Origin: Flavobacteriales bacterium
GTDB lineage: Bacteria; Bacteroidota; Bacteroidia; Flavobacteriales_D; Sanyastnellaceae
NCBI GenBank assembly: GCA_022447625.1
Contig: JAKVAX010000009.1
Location: forward strand, 1 to 64,000
Direction of reading: 5' to 3'
Length of the DNA: 64,000 bases
Part shown: one piece after another, positions 9,704 to 17,960 of the stretch
How the letters are laid out: every line of letters starts with the position of its first letter
How positions within the stretch are numbered: the first letter of the stretch is position 1
Notes under the pieces: generated by a model
What the model saw: only the letters and a program-made list of their open reading frames with translations
What the model was told of the DNA's origin: nothing
The model's database searches: none
Translations under genes and position numbers: made by a program

Positions 9704-11028
9704 TTCTTTCGTCCAAGACGTTCGTGTGCACTGGTGAAATGTCCGACACTCAATGCTGAGGCGATGGATAACTCACCAGCCAAGACCATCGCAGCCGCAA
9801 TTTCCGCGAACTTTCGTGCCTTGTCTGGTCCGTAACAATCCATCAGTTCGAGACACTCTCGTTGCGTTGGGAGGGCGGTTCCTCCACCAACGGTTCCAAC
9901 GATGAGGTTTGGTAGTGTCACTGCAGCGTACAAACTGCCGTCTTTTCGTGCTTCCATACGAGTAATCCCCACAGCGGCTTCCGAGACACAAGCGGCATCT
10001 TGGCCTGTGGCAATGAATAGTGCGGCGAGTCCGTTGGCGTAATGTCCTTGCGCTCCAATACTCCCACTTTGAATCGTTCCTAAGGTCGACGATTGACAGT
10101 ACTGAGCAATCTTATCGGCACTGGTTTTCAATACCCCTTCGATCACCTCTTTCGGTAATTCAGTCTCAGCAGTCACCTTTTTTCCCCGCACATTGAGGAA
10201 AGACTGTGCTGTAGCTTTTTTATCACCCGAGAAGTTTCCTTCCACATACCAACATTCCGGTTGAACCGGACAGTTTTGAATGATCCACTGGCAAATCGCA
10301 TCCGTACAGATGGTCACCATGTTTTGTCCTGAAGCGTCACCCGTGATATAGTTGAACAAAAGGGTCAGTTGGTTCCCTTCGATATTCGTGCTGAGGTCAT
10401 CCAGTTGCGCGTAACGACTCGTCTGCGAAACGATTTCGCGGAATTTATCTTCCAACGGCAGCAACCAAAGCAGGAAGGTACCCAGTTCACCAAGGTTCTT
10501 AAATCGGAACAAAGGCGCGCGTTGAACCCCTTGAGTCAAACATACAGAACGCACTCCGCCAGCCAAGAAGGTAGCTTTCGCTCCGCGGTGATAGCTCGCA
10601 ACCAAGGCTCCTTCACTTGTAGCTAACGGCACGAAGAAATCGCCATCCGCCGCAGAACCGATCACTTTAATCGGACCAATCACCCCGGTCGGAACACGGC
10701 TCATCCCGATGTAGTTTTCGATATTCCCTTCGAGTACATTCAGGTCATCCATCGGCTTATTTCGAGCCAATAGATCCAACTTAGCACCGGTATTTTGTTC
10801 TAAAAACTCCACCCGTGCATCCATCGCATGCAGGTTCAATAGTTCACGAGAAGGGAATCCAGAACGAACCACTTCAGGCGTCTCCGTCGGATTCAGTTTC
10901 TGCAATAAGGTTTCAATGTCATGAACTTCAGAGAGTTTCTGCAAAGCGGTCAGTGCTTTGGTATAAGAGAAGGCCATTGGTTTCGTTTTGGTGTAGGGGT
11001 GAAGATAGGTTTTTCGGTTTAACGACAC
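9700..11028 (-). CDS. hydroxymethylglutaryl-CoA reductase
   Basis: This enzyme reduces HMG-CoA to mevalonate. All landmarks are present: ENYIGMSRVPTGVIGP (104-119), catalytic Glu in TSEGALV (E139), DASGQN (231-236), GDKKAT (269-274) with the catalytic Lys, GQDAACVSEAA with Asp344, and a C-terminal GHFTSAHERLGR with the likely catalytic His435. The eukaryote-like class I pattern fits better than the Pseudomonas class II pattern. A downstream ATG at 10977 (MAFSYTKAL) is an equally good start, since the first 17 residues look dispensable. No other mevalonate-pathway gene is in the window, so placing it at the head of this operon suggests it supplies isoprenoid for the UbiA step (inference). Confidence 0.92.
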   Translation of the reverse strand: MSLNRKTYLHPYTKTKPMAFSYTKALTALQKLSEVHDIETLLQKLNPTETPEVVRSGFPSRELLNLHAMDARVEFLEQNTGAKLDLLARNKPMDDLNVLEGNIENYIGMSRVPTGVIGPIKVIGSAADGDFFVPLATSEGALVASYHRGAKATFLAGGVRSVCLTQGVQRAPLFRFKNLGELGTFLLWLLPLEDKFREIVSQTSRYAQLDDLSTNIEGNQLTLLFNYITGDASGQNMVTICTDAICQWIIQNCPVQPECWYVEGNFSGDKKATAQSFLNVRGKKVTAETELPKEVIEGVLKTSADKIAQYCQSSTLGTIQSGSIGAQGHYANGLAALFIATGQDAACVSEAAVGITRMEARKDGSLYAAVTLPNLIVGTVGGGTALPTQRECLELMDCYGPDKARKFAEIAAAMVLAGELSIASALSVGHFTSAHERLGRKK

Positions 11029-11052
11029 CTATGGCTGACGGCCTGGGGTGTT

Positions 11053-11076
11053 CCGGCGTCCGGCGTCCGGCGTCCG
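11053..11076. repeat. CCGGCGT heptamer array
   Basis: Three exact CCGGCGT units (11053-11073) plus a partial fourth. An array of the same heptamer, with one variant unit CCGGCAT, lies at 13430-13453 on the other side of the serine hydrolase gene. Confidence 0.95.
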
Positions 11077-11126
11077 TTTTTTCTTAAGGGCGAACTGGTG
11101 AAAAGGCTAAATGGCGAAATGTAGGG

Positions 11127-11147
11127 AGGCTTTAGGCTTTAGGCTTT
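11127..11147. repeat. AGGCTTT heptamer array
   Basis: Three exact AGGCTTT units. A decayed relative reading CCTAAGGCCTAGGGCTTAAGG lies near 13398-13419. Unlike the GGTCCAC arrays, it is not at a gene end. Confidence 0.9.
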
Positions 11148-11184
11148 AGGCGCTAGTGGGGAAGGGGTAATCCGAACGTAGGCT

Positions 11185-11205
11185 GTATGCGGTATGCGGT
11201 ATGCT
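11185..11205. repeat. GTATGCG heptamer array
   Basis: Two exact GTATGCG units and a third reading GTATGCT. A shorter version (GGTAGGCGGTATGCTG) near 13535-13550 is likewise followed by a TTTTGAATAAT block, so these two modules keep their order in both copies. Confidence 0.9.
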
Positions 11206-11212
11206 GTCTTTT

Positions 11213-11240
11213 GAATAATGAATAATGATTAATGAATGTG
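11213..11240. repeat. degenerate GAATAAT heptamer array
   Basis: Reads GAATAAT, GAATAAT, GATTAAT, GAATGTG in register, that is, four seven-base units that are progressively diverged. The corresponding block at about 13554-13590 holds GAATAAT, AAATAAA, GATTAAT, GAATGTG. Confidence 0.75.
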
Positions 11241-11298
11241 AATAATGAACTCAGGCTCTGAGGGGATTCACAATTTATTACTCTTATAGTCCTTTAGC

Positions 11299-11314
11299 GG
11301 CGCATTTATGCGCC
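11299..11314. repeat. inverted repeat 1
   Basis: GGCGCA (11299-11304) and TGCGCC (11309-11314) flank a four-base loop. It is the first of six short, nearly perfect palindromes with different arm sequences in 255 bases. Confidence 0.85.
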
Positions 11315-11346
11315 TTTGCATCGGAATTAGAAAGTAAGATTTGTAG

Positions 11347-11365
11347 AGATGGATGAAATCCATCT
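11347..11365. repeat. inverted repeat 2
   Basis: Arms AGATGGAT (11347-11354) and ATCCATCT (11358-11365) with a GAA loop. It is a perfect eight-base stem preceded by GTAG. Confidence 0.9.
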
Positions 11366-11401
11366 GGGTCTAGGGAGTGTCGATATCCGTTATCCGTTTA
11401 A

Positions 11402-11419
11402 GCTGCGCAAAAGCGCAGC
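11402..11419. repeat. inverted repeat 3
   Basis: Arms GCTGCGC (11402-11408) and GCGCAGC (11413-11419) with an AAAA loop. A relative with one T-T mismatch in the stem lies at 13459-13477, and both are followed by TTCT-TTTATAC. Confidence 0.9.
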
Positions 11420-11446
11420 CTTCTCTTTATACGCGCTCTTTGGTAG

Positions 11447-11466
11447 GGATTGCCCGCGGGCAATCC
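11447..11466. repeat. inverted repeat 4 (20-bp perfect palindrome)
   Basis: A perfect 20-base palindrome with arms GGATTGCCCG and CGGGCAATCC and no loop, preceded by GGTAG. A second copy with a three-base CGT spacer lies at 13504-13524. Confidence 0.95.
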
Positions 11467-11490
11467 GATCATGAGGGATCCGTCTTTTAG

Positions 11491-11508
11491 GGGCACGCAT
11501 GCGTGCCC
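11491..11508. repeat. inverted repeat 5 (18-bp perfect palindrome)
   Basis: A perfect 18-base palindrome GGGCACGCA/TGCGTGCCC, extendable by a G-T and an A-T pair. It has no counterpart in the second mosaic. Confidence 0.9.
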
Positions 11509-11534
11509 TTAACGGTTATGGGGGTCTTGGGGTT

Positions 11535-11553
11535 GGACGGATTTTATCCGTCC
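11535..11553. repeat. inverted repeat 6
   Basis: Arms GGACGGAT (11535-11542) and ATCCGTCC (11546-11553) with a TTT loop. It lies about 115 bases beyond the stop of the serine hydrolase gene, so it could act in 3' processing of that transcript, but it lacks the U tract of a classical terminator. Confidence 0.85.
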
Positions 11554-11643
11554 CTCTCGGGGGGGGTGGTTGGAGGTAGTCTCATCAGCCATAGCATCCC
11601 ATTCACTATTTATTATTTACGATTCATTATTTATTATTCTTTC

Positions 11644-11671
11644 GGTCCACGGTCCACGGTCCACGGTCTAC
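11644..11671. repeat. heptamer tandem array GGTCCAC x3 + GGTCTAC
   Basis: Three exact GGTCCAC units (11644-11664) and a final GGTCTAC (11665-11671). The last unit contains the TAG stop of the serine hydrolase gene on the minus strand (11668-11670), exactly as at the end of the AMP ligase gene. Confidence 0.95.
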
Positions 11672-13305
11672 CTGTAAAACAAAATCCCCTTCACCGTCCC
11701 TTCCGAAGCTACCTCAAACGAAACTACCTCACCGTTTTCGTTTCGGTGGAAGGTGTATCGCGTGCGGCGGTTGGCGCCGAATTCGTCTTTTTGGCCTTCT
11801 TTTAGTGCCATGGGTGATCTGTTGGGGATCTGGAGGATGAGTTGTCCTTCTTCTATGTGGAGTTGGTAGGTGGTGTTTAGTTCTTTGGAGTGGAAGGTGC
11901 CAGTGAAGTCTTTAAGTTGTGTGGTGGGTTGCGGGTTCAGTTCAATACGTTCGAAATAGAAAGTGGCGCCGCCGAAATCAACGAGGAGATCGGCTTGGGT
12001 GATGGGGTCTGGGGCGAAGTTGTAGTGGACGGACGCGCTTCCAGATCGTTGGAAGTTGGTTTCTGAAACGGCGACGAGTGTGTTGGGTTCACGTCCGAAG
12101 GAGCTGATGGCCTTGAGGGTGTCTTGCTCTTCAAAAGTGTTCATCCGTAGGTCACTGTTGAGCTCTTGGTAGGTGCCGATGAACGAGTCGAAGTTTCCTG
12201 AATGAGTGAATGTTGATGTTTGTTCCTCGGTGTTCTTTTGAGCGGGGTTGATGAAGCAATCGATGACCTCATATGACAACGCATTGGCGTTGATGTCTTC
12301 TGAGTTGGTGTATACAATGACCGCTAAATCGAGTTGGGGGATACAAATGAACTGGGAACGCATCCCGAGGTCTCGTCCGCCGTGGTGGATGGTTTTGTAC
12401 CCTTGGTAGTCTGCGATGAAGAGACCGCGGGCATTGGCCATGATTTGTCCGTTGGGTAGTTGGTCTTGTTCGGTTAAGAAGCTTCCCAGGTATGACATGG
12501 GGTGTGATGGTGCCAACAGCACCTGCGACCAGTTGGCCAGATCTTCCACGGTACTTCCCATGCCACCTGCTCCCACACAAAGTGTAAGCGACTTTGGGGT
12601 TTTGAATTGGTCGTTGTCGATGTAGTGGGGTACGGCGACATTTTCAATAATCCGATGAAGGTCACTCTGGATGAAGGAGTCTTTCATTCCTAAGGGATTA
12701 AAAATCTCACGCTTCAAGAACTGGTGGTAATCCAAACCAGATGCACGTTCGATGATGAGGGCGAGCAGTACATAATTGGTATTCGAGTACAGCATTTTCT
12801 CTCCAGGAGCATTGTTGATGCCTTCCTGTTGGAACATCAATTCCTGAATCATTGCGTTCGTATACCCACGATGCTCGTAGTCAAACCCCGACAAGTCAAG
12901 CAATACATTATGGTTTCGAATCCCACTCGTATGATTCAACAAATGTTTGATCCGAATGGTCTCCCCATAATCCTTCATCTCAGGCACCCACACCCGAATA
13001 TCATCCTCCACCGAAAGACGACCTTGATGCACCAGCACCCCAATCCCAGCCGCCGTAAACTGCTTGGTCACGGAAGCCAATCCAAATACGGTGCTATCAT
13101 TAAAGGGCACCTGATATGCCCTATTCATACTGCCCCGAAACCCATGATAAATCAGCTCTCCAGACTTCACCACTCCAATAATCACCCCAGGGTGTTCATC
13201 ATTCGGAACGGTCGCTTTCAACAACGAGTCAATTCGATCTTGCGCTTGAACCCCACTACCTAGAAGTAGGCAAGCGAAAATGTAAAGTGTGATTGTCTTT
13301 CCCAT
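11668..13305 (-). CDS. secreted beta-lactamase-fold serine hydrolase
   Basis: A 545-residue class C/penicillin-binding-like serine hydrolase with a signal peptide (cleavage probably after VQA near residue 21). The active-site motifs are S78-V-T-K81, Y173-S-N175 and H307-H-G309. A C-terminal region of about 180 residues, with a lipocalin- or beta-sandwich-like pattern, follows the catalytic domain. Such proteins act in the periplasm or extracellularly as esterases, D-amino peptidases or beta-lactamases; the sequence does not decide which. Antibiotic resistance should not be assumed. The gene stands alone between the two repeat mosaics, and its TAG stop is supplied by the heptamer array. Confidence 0.88.
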   Translation of the reverse strand: MGKTITLYIFACLLLGSGVQAQDRIDSLLKATVPNDEHPGVIIGVVKSGELIYHGFRGSMNRAYQVPFNDSTVFGLASVTKQFTAAGIGVLVHQGRLSVEDDIRVWVPEMKDYGETIRIKHLLNHTSGIRNHNVLLDLSGFDYEHRGYTNAMIQELMFQQEGINNAPGEKMLYSNTNYVLLALIIERASGLDYHQFLKREIFNPLGMKDSFIQSDLHRIIENVAVPHYIDNDQFKTPKSLTLCVGAGGMGSTVEDLANWSQVLLAPSHPMSYLGSFLTEQDQLPNGQIMANARGLFIADYQGYKTIHHGGRDLGMRSQFICIPQLDLAVIVYTNSEDINANALSYEVIDCFINPAQKNTEEQTSTFTHSGNFDSFIGTYQELNSDLRMNTFEEQDTLKAISSFGREPNTLVAVSETNFQRSGSASVHYNFAPDPITQADLLVDFGGATFYFERIELNPQPTTQLKDFTGTFHSKELNTTYQLHIEEGQLILQIPNRSPMALKEGQKDEFGANRRTRYTFHRNENGEVVSFEVASEGTVKGILFYR

Positions 13306-13429
13306 GTAGGGGTAATGCGGGAATTGTAGAAGGTAACGGATCTTTTAGGGCGAAATGGCGAAAAGGCTAAATGGCGAAATGGGAATTGGGCTTATGGCCT
13401 AAGGCCTAGGGCTTAAGGCATGGTTTATT

Positions 13430-13453
13430 CCGGCGTCCGGCATCCGGCGTCCG
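13430..13453. repeat. CCGGCGT heptamer array, second copy
   Basis: Units are CCGGCGT, CCGGCAT, CCGGCGT and a partial CCG. In the first mosaic the same array comes before the GGCGAA block; here it comes after it. Confidence 0.92.
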
Positions 13454-13458
13454 AATTT

Positions 13459-13477
13459 GGCTGCGCCTTGCGCTGCC
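13459..13477. repeat. imperfect inverted repeat (relative of repeat 3)
   Basis: GGC-T-GCGC, loop CTT, GCGC-T-GCC, a stem with one T-T mismatch. It is followed by TTCTTTTTATAC, as the perfect version at 11402-11419 is followed by TTCTCTTTATAC. Confidence 0.75.
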
Positions 13478-13503
13478 TTCTTTTTATACCGGCCCATTTG
13501 TAG

Positions 13504-13524
13504 GGATTGCCCCGTGGGCAATCC
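13504..13524. repeat. inverted repeat, second copy of repeat 4
   Basis: Arms GGATTGCCC (13504-13512) and GGGCAATCC (13516-13524) around CGT, preceded by GTAG like its partner at 11447-11466. Confidence 0.92.
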
Positions 13525-13650
13525 AACCGTAAGCGGTAGGCGGTATGCTGACTTTTGAATAATAAATAAAGATTAATGAATGTGAATGATGAACTCGGGC
13601 TCTGAGCACATTTACCATTCATTAATCATATTCATTATTTATTCTTCTTC

Positions 13651-13681
<31 letters not shown>

Positions 13682-13737
13682 TAGAGATGAAACCTTTATC
13701 GCCATTTCCCGTATCTGGTAGAAGAAAAAACCGCGTC

Positions 13738-15867
13738 ATGCGATACCTACTGTACATACTGGTGTTCCTTTCCACCCTGGTTTGTACCGCACTTAGTGCG
13801 CAAACCGACACCACTGTGCAGGAGACTCCAACGCCTCCGGCGTACAGCTCCTCGAAAGGAATTCAACTCAAACCGAGACTCGGGTTGGGCATGGGAACTC
13901 TTGTGTTCCTTGGTGATATTGGCCGTGATAACCGAGGGTACCACCCTGGTTCTGCCGATTTGGCTTACACCTTGAGTGTGACCAATGAGCTCACGAGTTA
14001 CCTTGATTTGCGCTTGTATAGCGTATTCGGGACCATCAACATCGACGAATTAACGTATGAACGTGCGATGAATCTCCAGTCTCAAATCAGAACTGGTGGA
14101 TTTGCACTTTCCTACAATTTTGATCACTTCTTGCCTTCGAATCGCGACATTGACCCCTTCGTCACGGTCGGATTTGAAGCATTTGAGTTCTTATCAAAAA
14201 CAGACCTCTACGATGCCAATGGTTACCGTTACCACTATTGGTCTGACGGAACCATTCGCAGCTTGTCAGAGAATGCTGAGAATGCACAGAACGCAATTAT
14301 GCTTCAGCGAGATTACGTCTATGAAACAGACCTTCGTGAGTTGAATCTAGATGGCAATGGGCGCTACCTCGAACGTAGCTTCGCTATTCCGGTTGGAGCG
14401 GGAATTCAATTCAAGATGACAGATCGCTTCCGAGCGAGAATGGCCTTTACTTATTCTTTCGGGATGACCGATTTGGTTGACAACATGACGGCTGAAAGTA
14501 CAGGTGTGCGTCAGGGTGATCAACGCAATGATCGCTTCATGTTTACTTCGGTATCGTTGAACTACGACCTGAATCCAATGCAAATCAAGAAGGAGCAATT
14601 CGATCCACTCATCATGGATGAGAATGGAAACTTCCTTGCCAATCTTGAAGACACGGATAAAGATGGAGTTCCCGATGTAGGCGACAAATGTCCTGGCACC
14701 CCAGAAGGCGTTGAAGTAGACCGTGACGGTTGTCCGGTTGATTCAGACAAAGATGGTTTCCCTGATTACAGAGATGCAGAGCCAAACTCGCCGCACGCTT
14801 ACGTAGACGGTGAAGGGGTGGCAATGATTGATGATGATATTTATAACCGTTACCTCATGTGGCACGATTCAATCGCATGGAAAGGAACGGATCCATTAAC
14901 CGAAAACTTCGCTAAGGTCATGAGTGACCCAAGTCAAGGTGGAGGTAAAATTTATGGTGTTCGCATTGCTCGTTCAGAAGTGGAAGCCATGACACAGGAT
15001 GAAATCAACTTGCTGATGTCATTTAAAGACGTCCATGAGATTGTCGGTCCTGATGGTGAGTACCTCGTCATTGGCAGCTTCAGTGAATTGCCACTTGCTA
15101 TTCAACGAAAACTTCAACTCGCTTCCGACGGCATCGAGACCAACCTTGTACAATCTGGAGAACAGGGAGACTATGAAGATGTCACTCCTTCAGACGAAAT
15201 GAGGGCTCAAGCCGAAGAAGATTTTGCAGCTGATTTAGCGAGCAAATTGGACGGAGATCAAGGTTTGCACTACCGAGTACAGGTGGGTGCCTTTAGGTAC
15301 CAGTTGAATCAAAATATCTTCGCTGATATGGGAGATGTGATCGCTGTGAAAGGTGGCGATAAGCTTACCCGCTATATGACTCGTAGCTATGATAGTATGA
15401 AAGACGCCGCCAACCGAAGAGTTGAGCTTCTTCTCATGGGCTTTGACGGTGCATTTATTACAGCCTACGAAGGTGGAGATCGCATCACCCTTTCAGAAGC
15501 AGGAATGACTGTAGTTGATGAATCAAAAGACGTTACGGTTGATGTGGAGAACAACTCAATCGACGTTTCAAAGGTGAAGTACGTTGTTCAGCTGGGAAGC
15601 TTCGACGGAGATATTCCGACAGAAACACTTGACAAGCTCTTAGGATTCGGAAACGTGAAGCCACGTCGCGAGTCTGATGGCAAGACCTACTTCCTCAGCG
15701 CATCCTGCGAAGACCTTCAAGAGGCCAATGCACTTCTCGACAAGGCACTTGGCCTAGGGATCAATTCAGCCACGCTCGTAGGTGAATTCAACCACAAGTT
15801 GATCACAGTAGACGAGGCGATGAAGATGAAAGGCGACGACGATACCCAAGTTTATTTAGAAGATTGA
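13738..15867 (+). CDS. outer-membrane barrel protein with TSP3 and SPOR domains
   Basis: About 709 residues from the ATG at 13738. This start gives a clean signal peptide (MRYLLYILVFLSTLVCTALSA). An upstream ATG at 13687 would add a charged tail. After the signal comes a beta-barrel-like region of about 280 residues (ending SVSLNYDLNP), then two thrombospondin type-3 calcium-binding repeats (DTDKDGVPDVGDKCPGTPEG, DSDKDGFPDYRD), and a long C-terminal part with at least two SPOR-like units (beginning YRVQVGAF and YVVQLGSF). SPOR domains bind denuded peptidoglycan, so the protein probably ties the outer membrane to the wall. It lacks the usual OmpA peptidoglycan domain. The 3' end overlaps the convergent dehydrogenase gene by 16 bases. 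Confidence 0.8.
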   Translation: MRYLLYILVFLSTLVCTALSAQTDTTVQETPTPPAYSSSKGIQLKPRLGLGMGTLVFLGDIGRDNRGYHPGSADLAYTLSVTNELTSYLDLRLYSVFGTINIDELTYERAMNLQSQIRTGGFALSYNFDHFLPSNRDIDPFVTVGFEAFEFLSKTDLYDANGYRYHYWSDGTIRSLSENAENAQNAIMLQRDYVYETDLRELNLDGNGRYLERSFAIPVGAGIQFKMTDRFRARMAFTYSFGMTDLVDNMTAESTGVRQGDQRNDRFMFTSVSLNYDLNPMQIKKEQFDPLIMDENGNFLANLEDTDKDGVPDVGDKCPGTPEGVEVDRDGCPVDSDKDGFPDYRDAEPNSPHAYVDGEGVAMIDDDIYNRYLMWHDSIAWKGTDPLTENFAKVMSDPSQGGGKIYGVRIARSEVEAMTQDEINLLMSFKDVHEIVGPDGEYLVIGSFSELPLAIQRKLQLASDGIETNLVQSGEQGDYEDVTPSDEMRAQAEEDFAADLASKLDGDQGLHYRVQVGAFRYQLNQNIFADMGDVIAVKGGDKLTRYMTRSYDSMKDAANRRVELLLMGFDGAFITAYEGGDRITLSEAGMTVVDESKDVTVDVENNSIDVSKVKYVVQLGSFDGDIPTETLDKLLGFGNVKPRRESDGKTYFLSASCEDLQEANALLDKALGLGINSATLVGEFNHKLITVDEAMKMKGDDDTQVYLED

Positions 15868-17408
15868 TGGATCTCAGCAATGGCGGCAGCTACGCGCTGT
15901 CCGTCTATTGCTGCAGATACGATTCCTCCAGCATACCCTGCGCCTTCTCCACAAGGGAATAGGCCCATCACCTCTGGATGTTCTAGGGTTTGTTCTTGTC
16001 TCGGAATACGCACGGGGCTTGAGGTTCTACTTTCCGGACCAACTAAGATCGCATCATTGGTCATGAAACCCTTCATTCGTTTTCCAAATTCCTTGAACCC
16101 TTCTGCTAGTCGATCAGCAATGAAAGCTGGAAGAACTTCTCGCAAATTCACCGAGACCACTCCTGGTTGATAAGAGCAACCTGGAAGATCTTTACTCTTT
16201 CTTCCTTCAATAAAATCGATCAAGCGCTGCGCTGGTGCCAACTGTTTTCCTCCGGCAACATCACAGCATGCTTTTTCTATTGAAGCCTGAAATTCCAGCG
16301 CTCCAAGGTCTCCTGAAAAACCAAGCGCTTCAATTTCTTCTGGCTCTACACTGACCACCATTCCCGAGTTCGCGTAAGGATTGTTGCGCTTTGAAGGTGA
16401 CCATCCGTTGGTGACGACTTCTCCATCTGCTGTTGCACAAGGAGCAATGATACCCCCCGGACACATGCAGAAAGAGTAAACTCCTTTGCCATCAACTTGA
16501 CAAACCAGGGAATAAGATGCTGGAGGAAGGACCTCTCCTCTGTCGCGTTTGTATTGAATCCGATCAATTAGAGGTTGTGGGTGTTCGATGCGCACTCCAA
16601 GTGCGAATGTCTTGGCTTCAATTTTCCATCCATTGCGATGGAACATGTGAAAAATGTCTCTTGCTGAATGTCCAGTCGCTACAATCACTTGACTCGCAGT
16701 CATCAACGTCTGATTGACTTTGAGCGTGGTGACTTTCCCTTCTTCTACCACAATATCTTCTACGCGAGCATCGAAATGAATCTCTCCCCCTGAAGCGAGT
16801 ATTTGCTCTCGCATGTTCTCAATAATCTTCGGCAGCTTATTGGTTCCGATGTGTGGATGTGCATCAACTAGGATGTCATGCTCAGCACCGTGTGAAACCA
16901 ATGTTTTCAAGACATCTTTGATGCTGCCTCTTTTTCCTGAACGCGTATAGAGCTTGCCATCCGAGTAAGTTCCAGCCCCTCCTTCTCCGAAACAATAGTT
17001 GGAATCAGGATCAACCTGTTGTTCTCGAATAATCTTTACCAAATCGCGTCGACGTTCACGAACAGGCTTTCCGCGTTCTAAGATGATTGGCTTGAAGCCA
17101 AGCTCAATCAAGCGCAATGCAGCGAACATACCCGCAGGTCCCATCCCGATGATGTGCACCTCCCGTGCTTCCAGAACATTTGGGTATTCTACATTGAAGT
17201 TGGGAGCTTCGTACTTCTCTCCATGGGTGAATACCTCGAGCAGAAGTTGATACACCGGTTTTTTTCTAGCGTCAATCGAACGCTTCCGAATGTGTACATC
17301 AGATACTTCATCTGGTTCAATCCCAAGGCGTTCGGCGGCACACTTGAAGAGCAATGCTTCATGATTCAAATGCTCTGGAGCCAGACGTACGGTGCATTCG
17401 CGAGACAT
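15852..17408 (-). CDS. FAD-dependent dehydrogenase (COG2509-like)
   Basis: A 518-residue flavoprotein. The Rossmann dinucleotide motif GMGPAGMFAALRLIELG lies near residues 88-104. It is followed by ERGKPVRERRRD, the cysteine-containing FGEGGAGTYSDGKLYTR segment typical of this uncharacterised dehydrogenase family, VIVATGHSARD, and a C-terminal FPCGEGAGYAGGIVSAA that closes the FAD site. Family members are annotated only as NAD(FAD)-utilising dehydrogenases, and the substrate is unknown. A TAGTTTTG -7-like element (17414-17421) sits only five bases before the ATG, so the transcript could have almost no leader. The gene converges on the SPOR protein gene. Confidence 0.85.
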   Translation of the reverse strand: MSRECTVRLAPEHLNHEALLFKCAAERLGIEPDEVSDVHIRKRSIDARKKPVYQLLLEVFTHGEKYEAPNFNVEYPNVLEAREVHIIGMGPAGMFAALRLIELGFKPIILERGKPVRERRRDLVKIIREQQVDPDSNYCFGEGGAGTYSDGKLYTRSGKRGSIKDVLKTLVSHGAEHDILVDAHPHIGTNKLPKIIENMREQILASGGEIHFDARVEDIVVEEGKVTTLKVNQTLMTASQVIVATGHSARDIFHMFHRNGWKIEAKTFALGVRIEHPQPLIDRIQYKRDRGEVLPPASYSLVCQVDGKGVYSFCMCPGGIIAPCATADGEVVTNGWSPSKRNNPYANSGMVVSVEPEEIEALGFSGDLGALEFQASIEKACCDVAGGKQLAPAQRLIDFIEGRKSKDLPGCSYQPGVVSVNLREVLPAFIADRLAEGFKEFGKRMKGFMTNDAILVGPESRTSSPVRIPRQEQTLEHPEVMGLFPCGEGAGYAGGIVSAAIDGQRVAAAIAEIHQSSK

Positions 17409-17543
17409 GTGTGCAAAACTAGAGAGAAAAGATCAATCCTCCTTTTGCAAGAAATTCGAGGAAGGTGATGTTGATAATTCCCAAAAAGAGAATCCTATTG
17501 TTATTTGTAACTTAGCAAACCTTGACCATTAACATCAACTGCC

Positions 17544-17960
17544 ATGTTCGCGAAGAGAAGAAAACGTCGTGCTGTAGCCGAGTTCTGGAACTGGTTTCAA
17601 CTAAATCAGAAGTCTCTGGAAGATTTTATCGATTCTGATGCCCCAGACATCCAAGTTTACAAATCACTGCTTATCCAACTGGGTAAGGTCAGCGAACACG
17701 TAACTCCTATTTTAGAGGTCGGTAAAAAAGTGACGTACAAACTCAGCATAAATGGTGAAGGCGATCAGCAATCAGCCGAAGACCTCACTCACTTGACTTC
17801 TCAGGCCCCCGTGCTTAAAGAATGGGAGCTTTCCTTCTATCAATCGAATGGAGAAGAGACGGTATTGCAAGCCGATTCTTCATCGAACAGAACAAATGAG
17901 ACCAGCGGTTCTGATCCGAACTTCAGTATGCTTGGTTCTTTGATTCCCTCTTTATCCTAG
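17544..17960 (+). CDS. hypothetical protein, 138 residues
   Basis: I do not recognise this protein. It begins with a basic stretch (MFAKRRKRRAVAEFWNWF) followed by an acidic, helix-forming segment, and ends in a Ser/Asn-rich tail. There is no signal peptide or membrane segment. Its opening, with an F-W-x-W-F phrase and mention-free catalytic residues, suggests a small soluble binding protein at most. It is monocistronic; the 3' end overlaps the convergent outer-membrane gene by four bases. Confidence 0.6.
   Translation: MFAKRRKRRAVAEFWNWFQLNQKSLEDFIDSDAPDIQVYKSLLIQLGKVSEHVTPILEVGKKVTYKLSINGEGDQQSAEDLTHLTSQAPVLKEWELSFYQSNGEETVLQADSSSNRTNETSGSDPNFSMLGSLIPSLS

Larger units (their letters stand above)
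11029..11667. other. long non-coding mosaic of heptamers and palindromes
   Basis: No gene is supported in these roughly 640 bases. They are a chain of modules: CCGGCGT repeats (11053-11076), a GGCGAA/AAGGCTAAATGGCGAAATG block (about 11088-11121), AGGCTTT repeats (11127-11147), GTATGCG repeats (11185-11205), a GAATAAT-rich block (11213-11240), six inverted repeats (11299-11553), an AT-rich block and a GGTCCAC array. Most modules recur at 13345-13679 in a different order. I see no TAnnTTTG promoter for the lipid operon near its 5' end. Confidence 0.85.

Noticed and set aside
3223-11028. Archaeal ether-lipid pathway
   Set aside because: UbiA, CdsA and CDP-alcohol transferase genes recall it, but no geranylgeranylglyceryl-phosphate synthase is seen and the UbiA motifs are not typical, so I do not claim it.
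11668-13305. Beta-lactam resistance gene
   Set aside because: The fold and motifs are shared by many esterases and peptidases, and nothing in the sequence points to beta-lactam hydrolysis.
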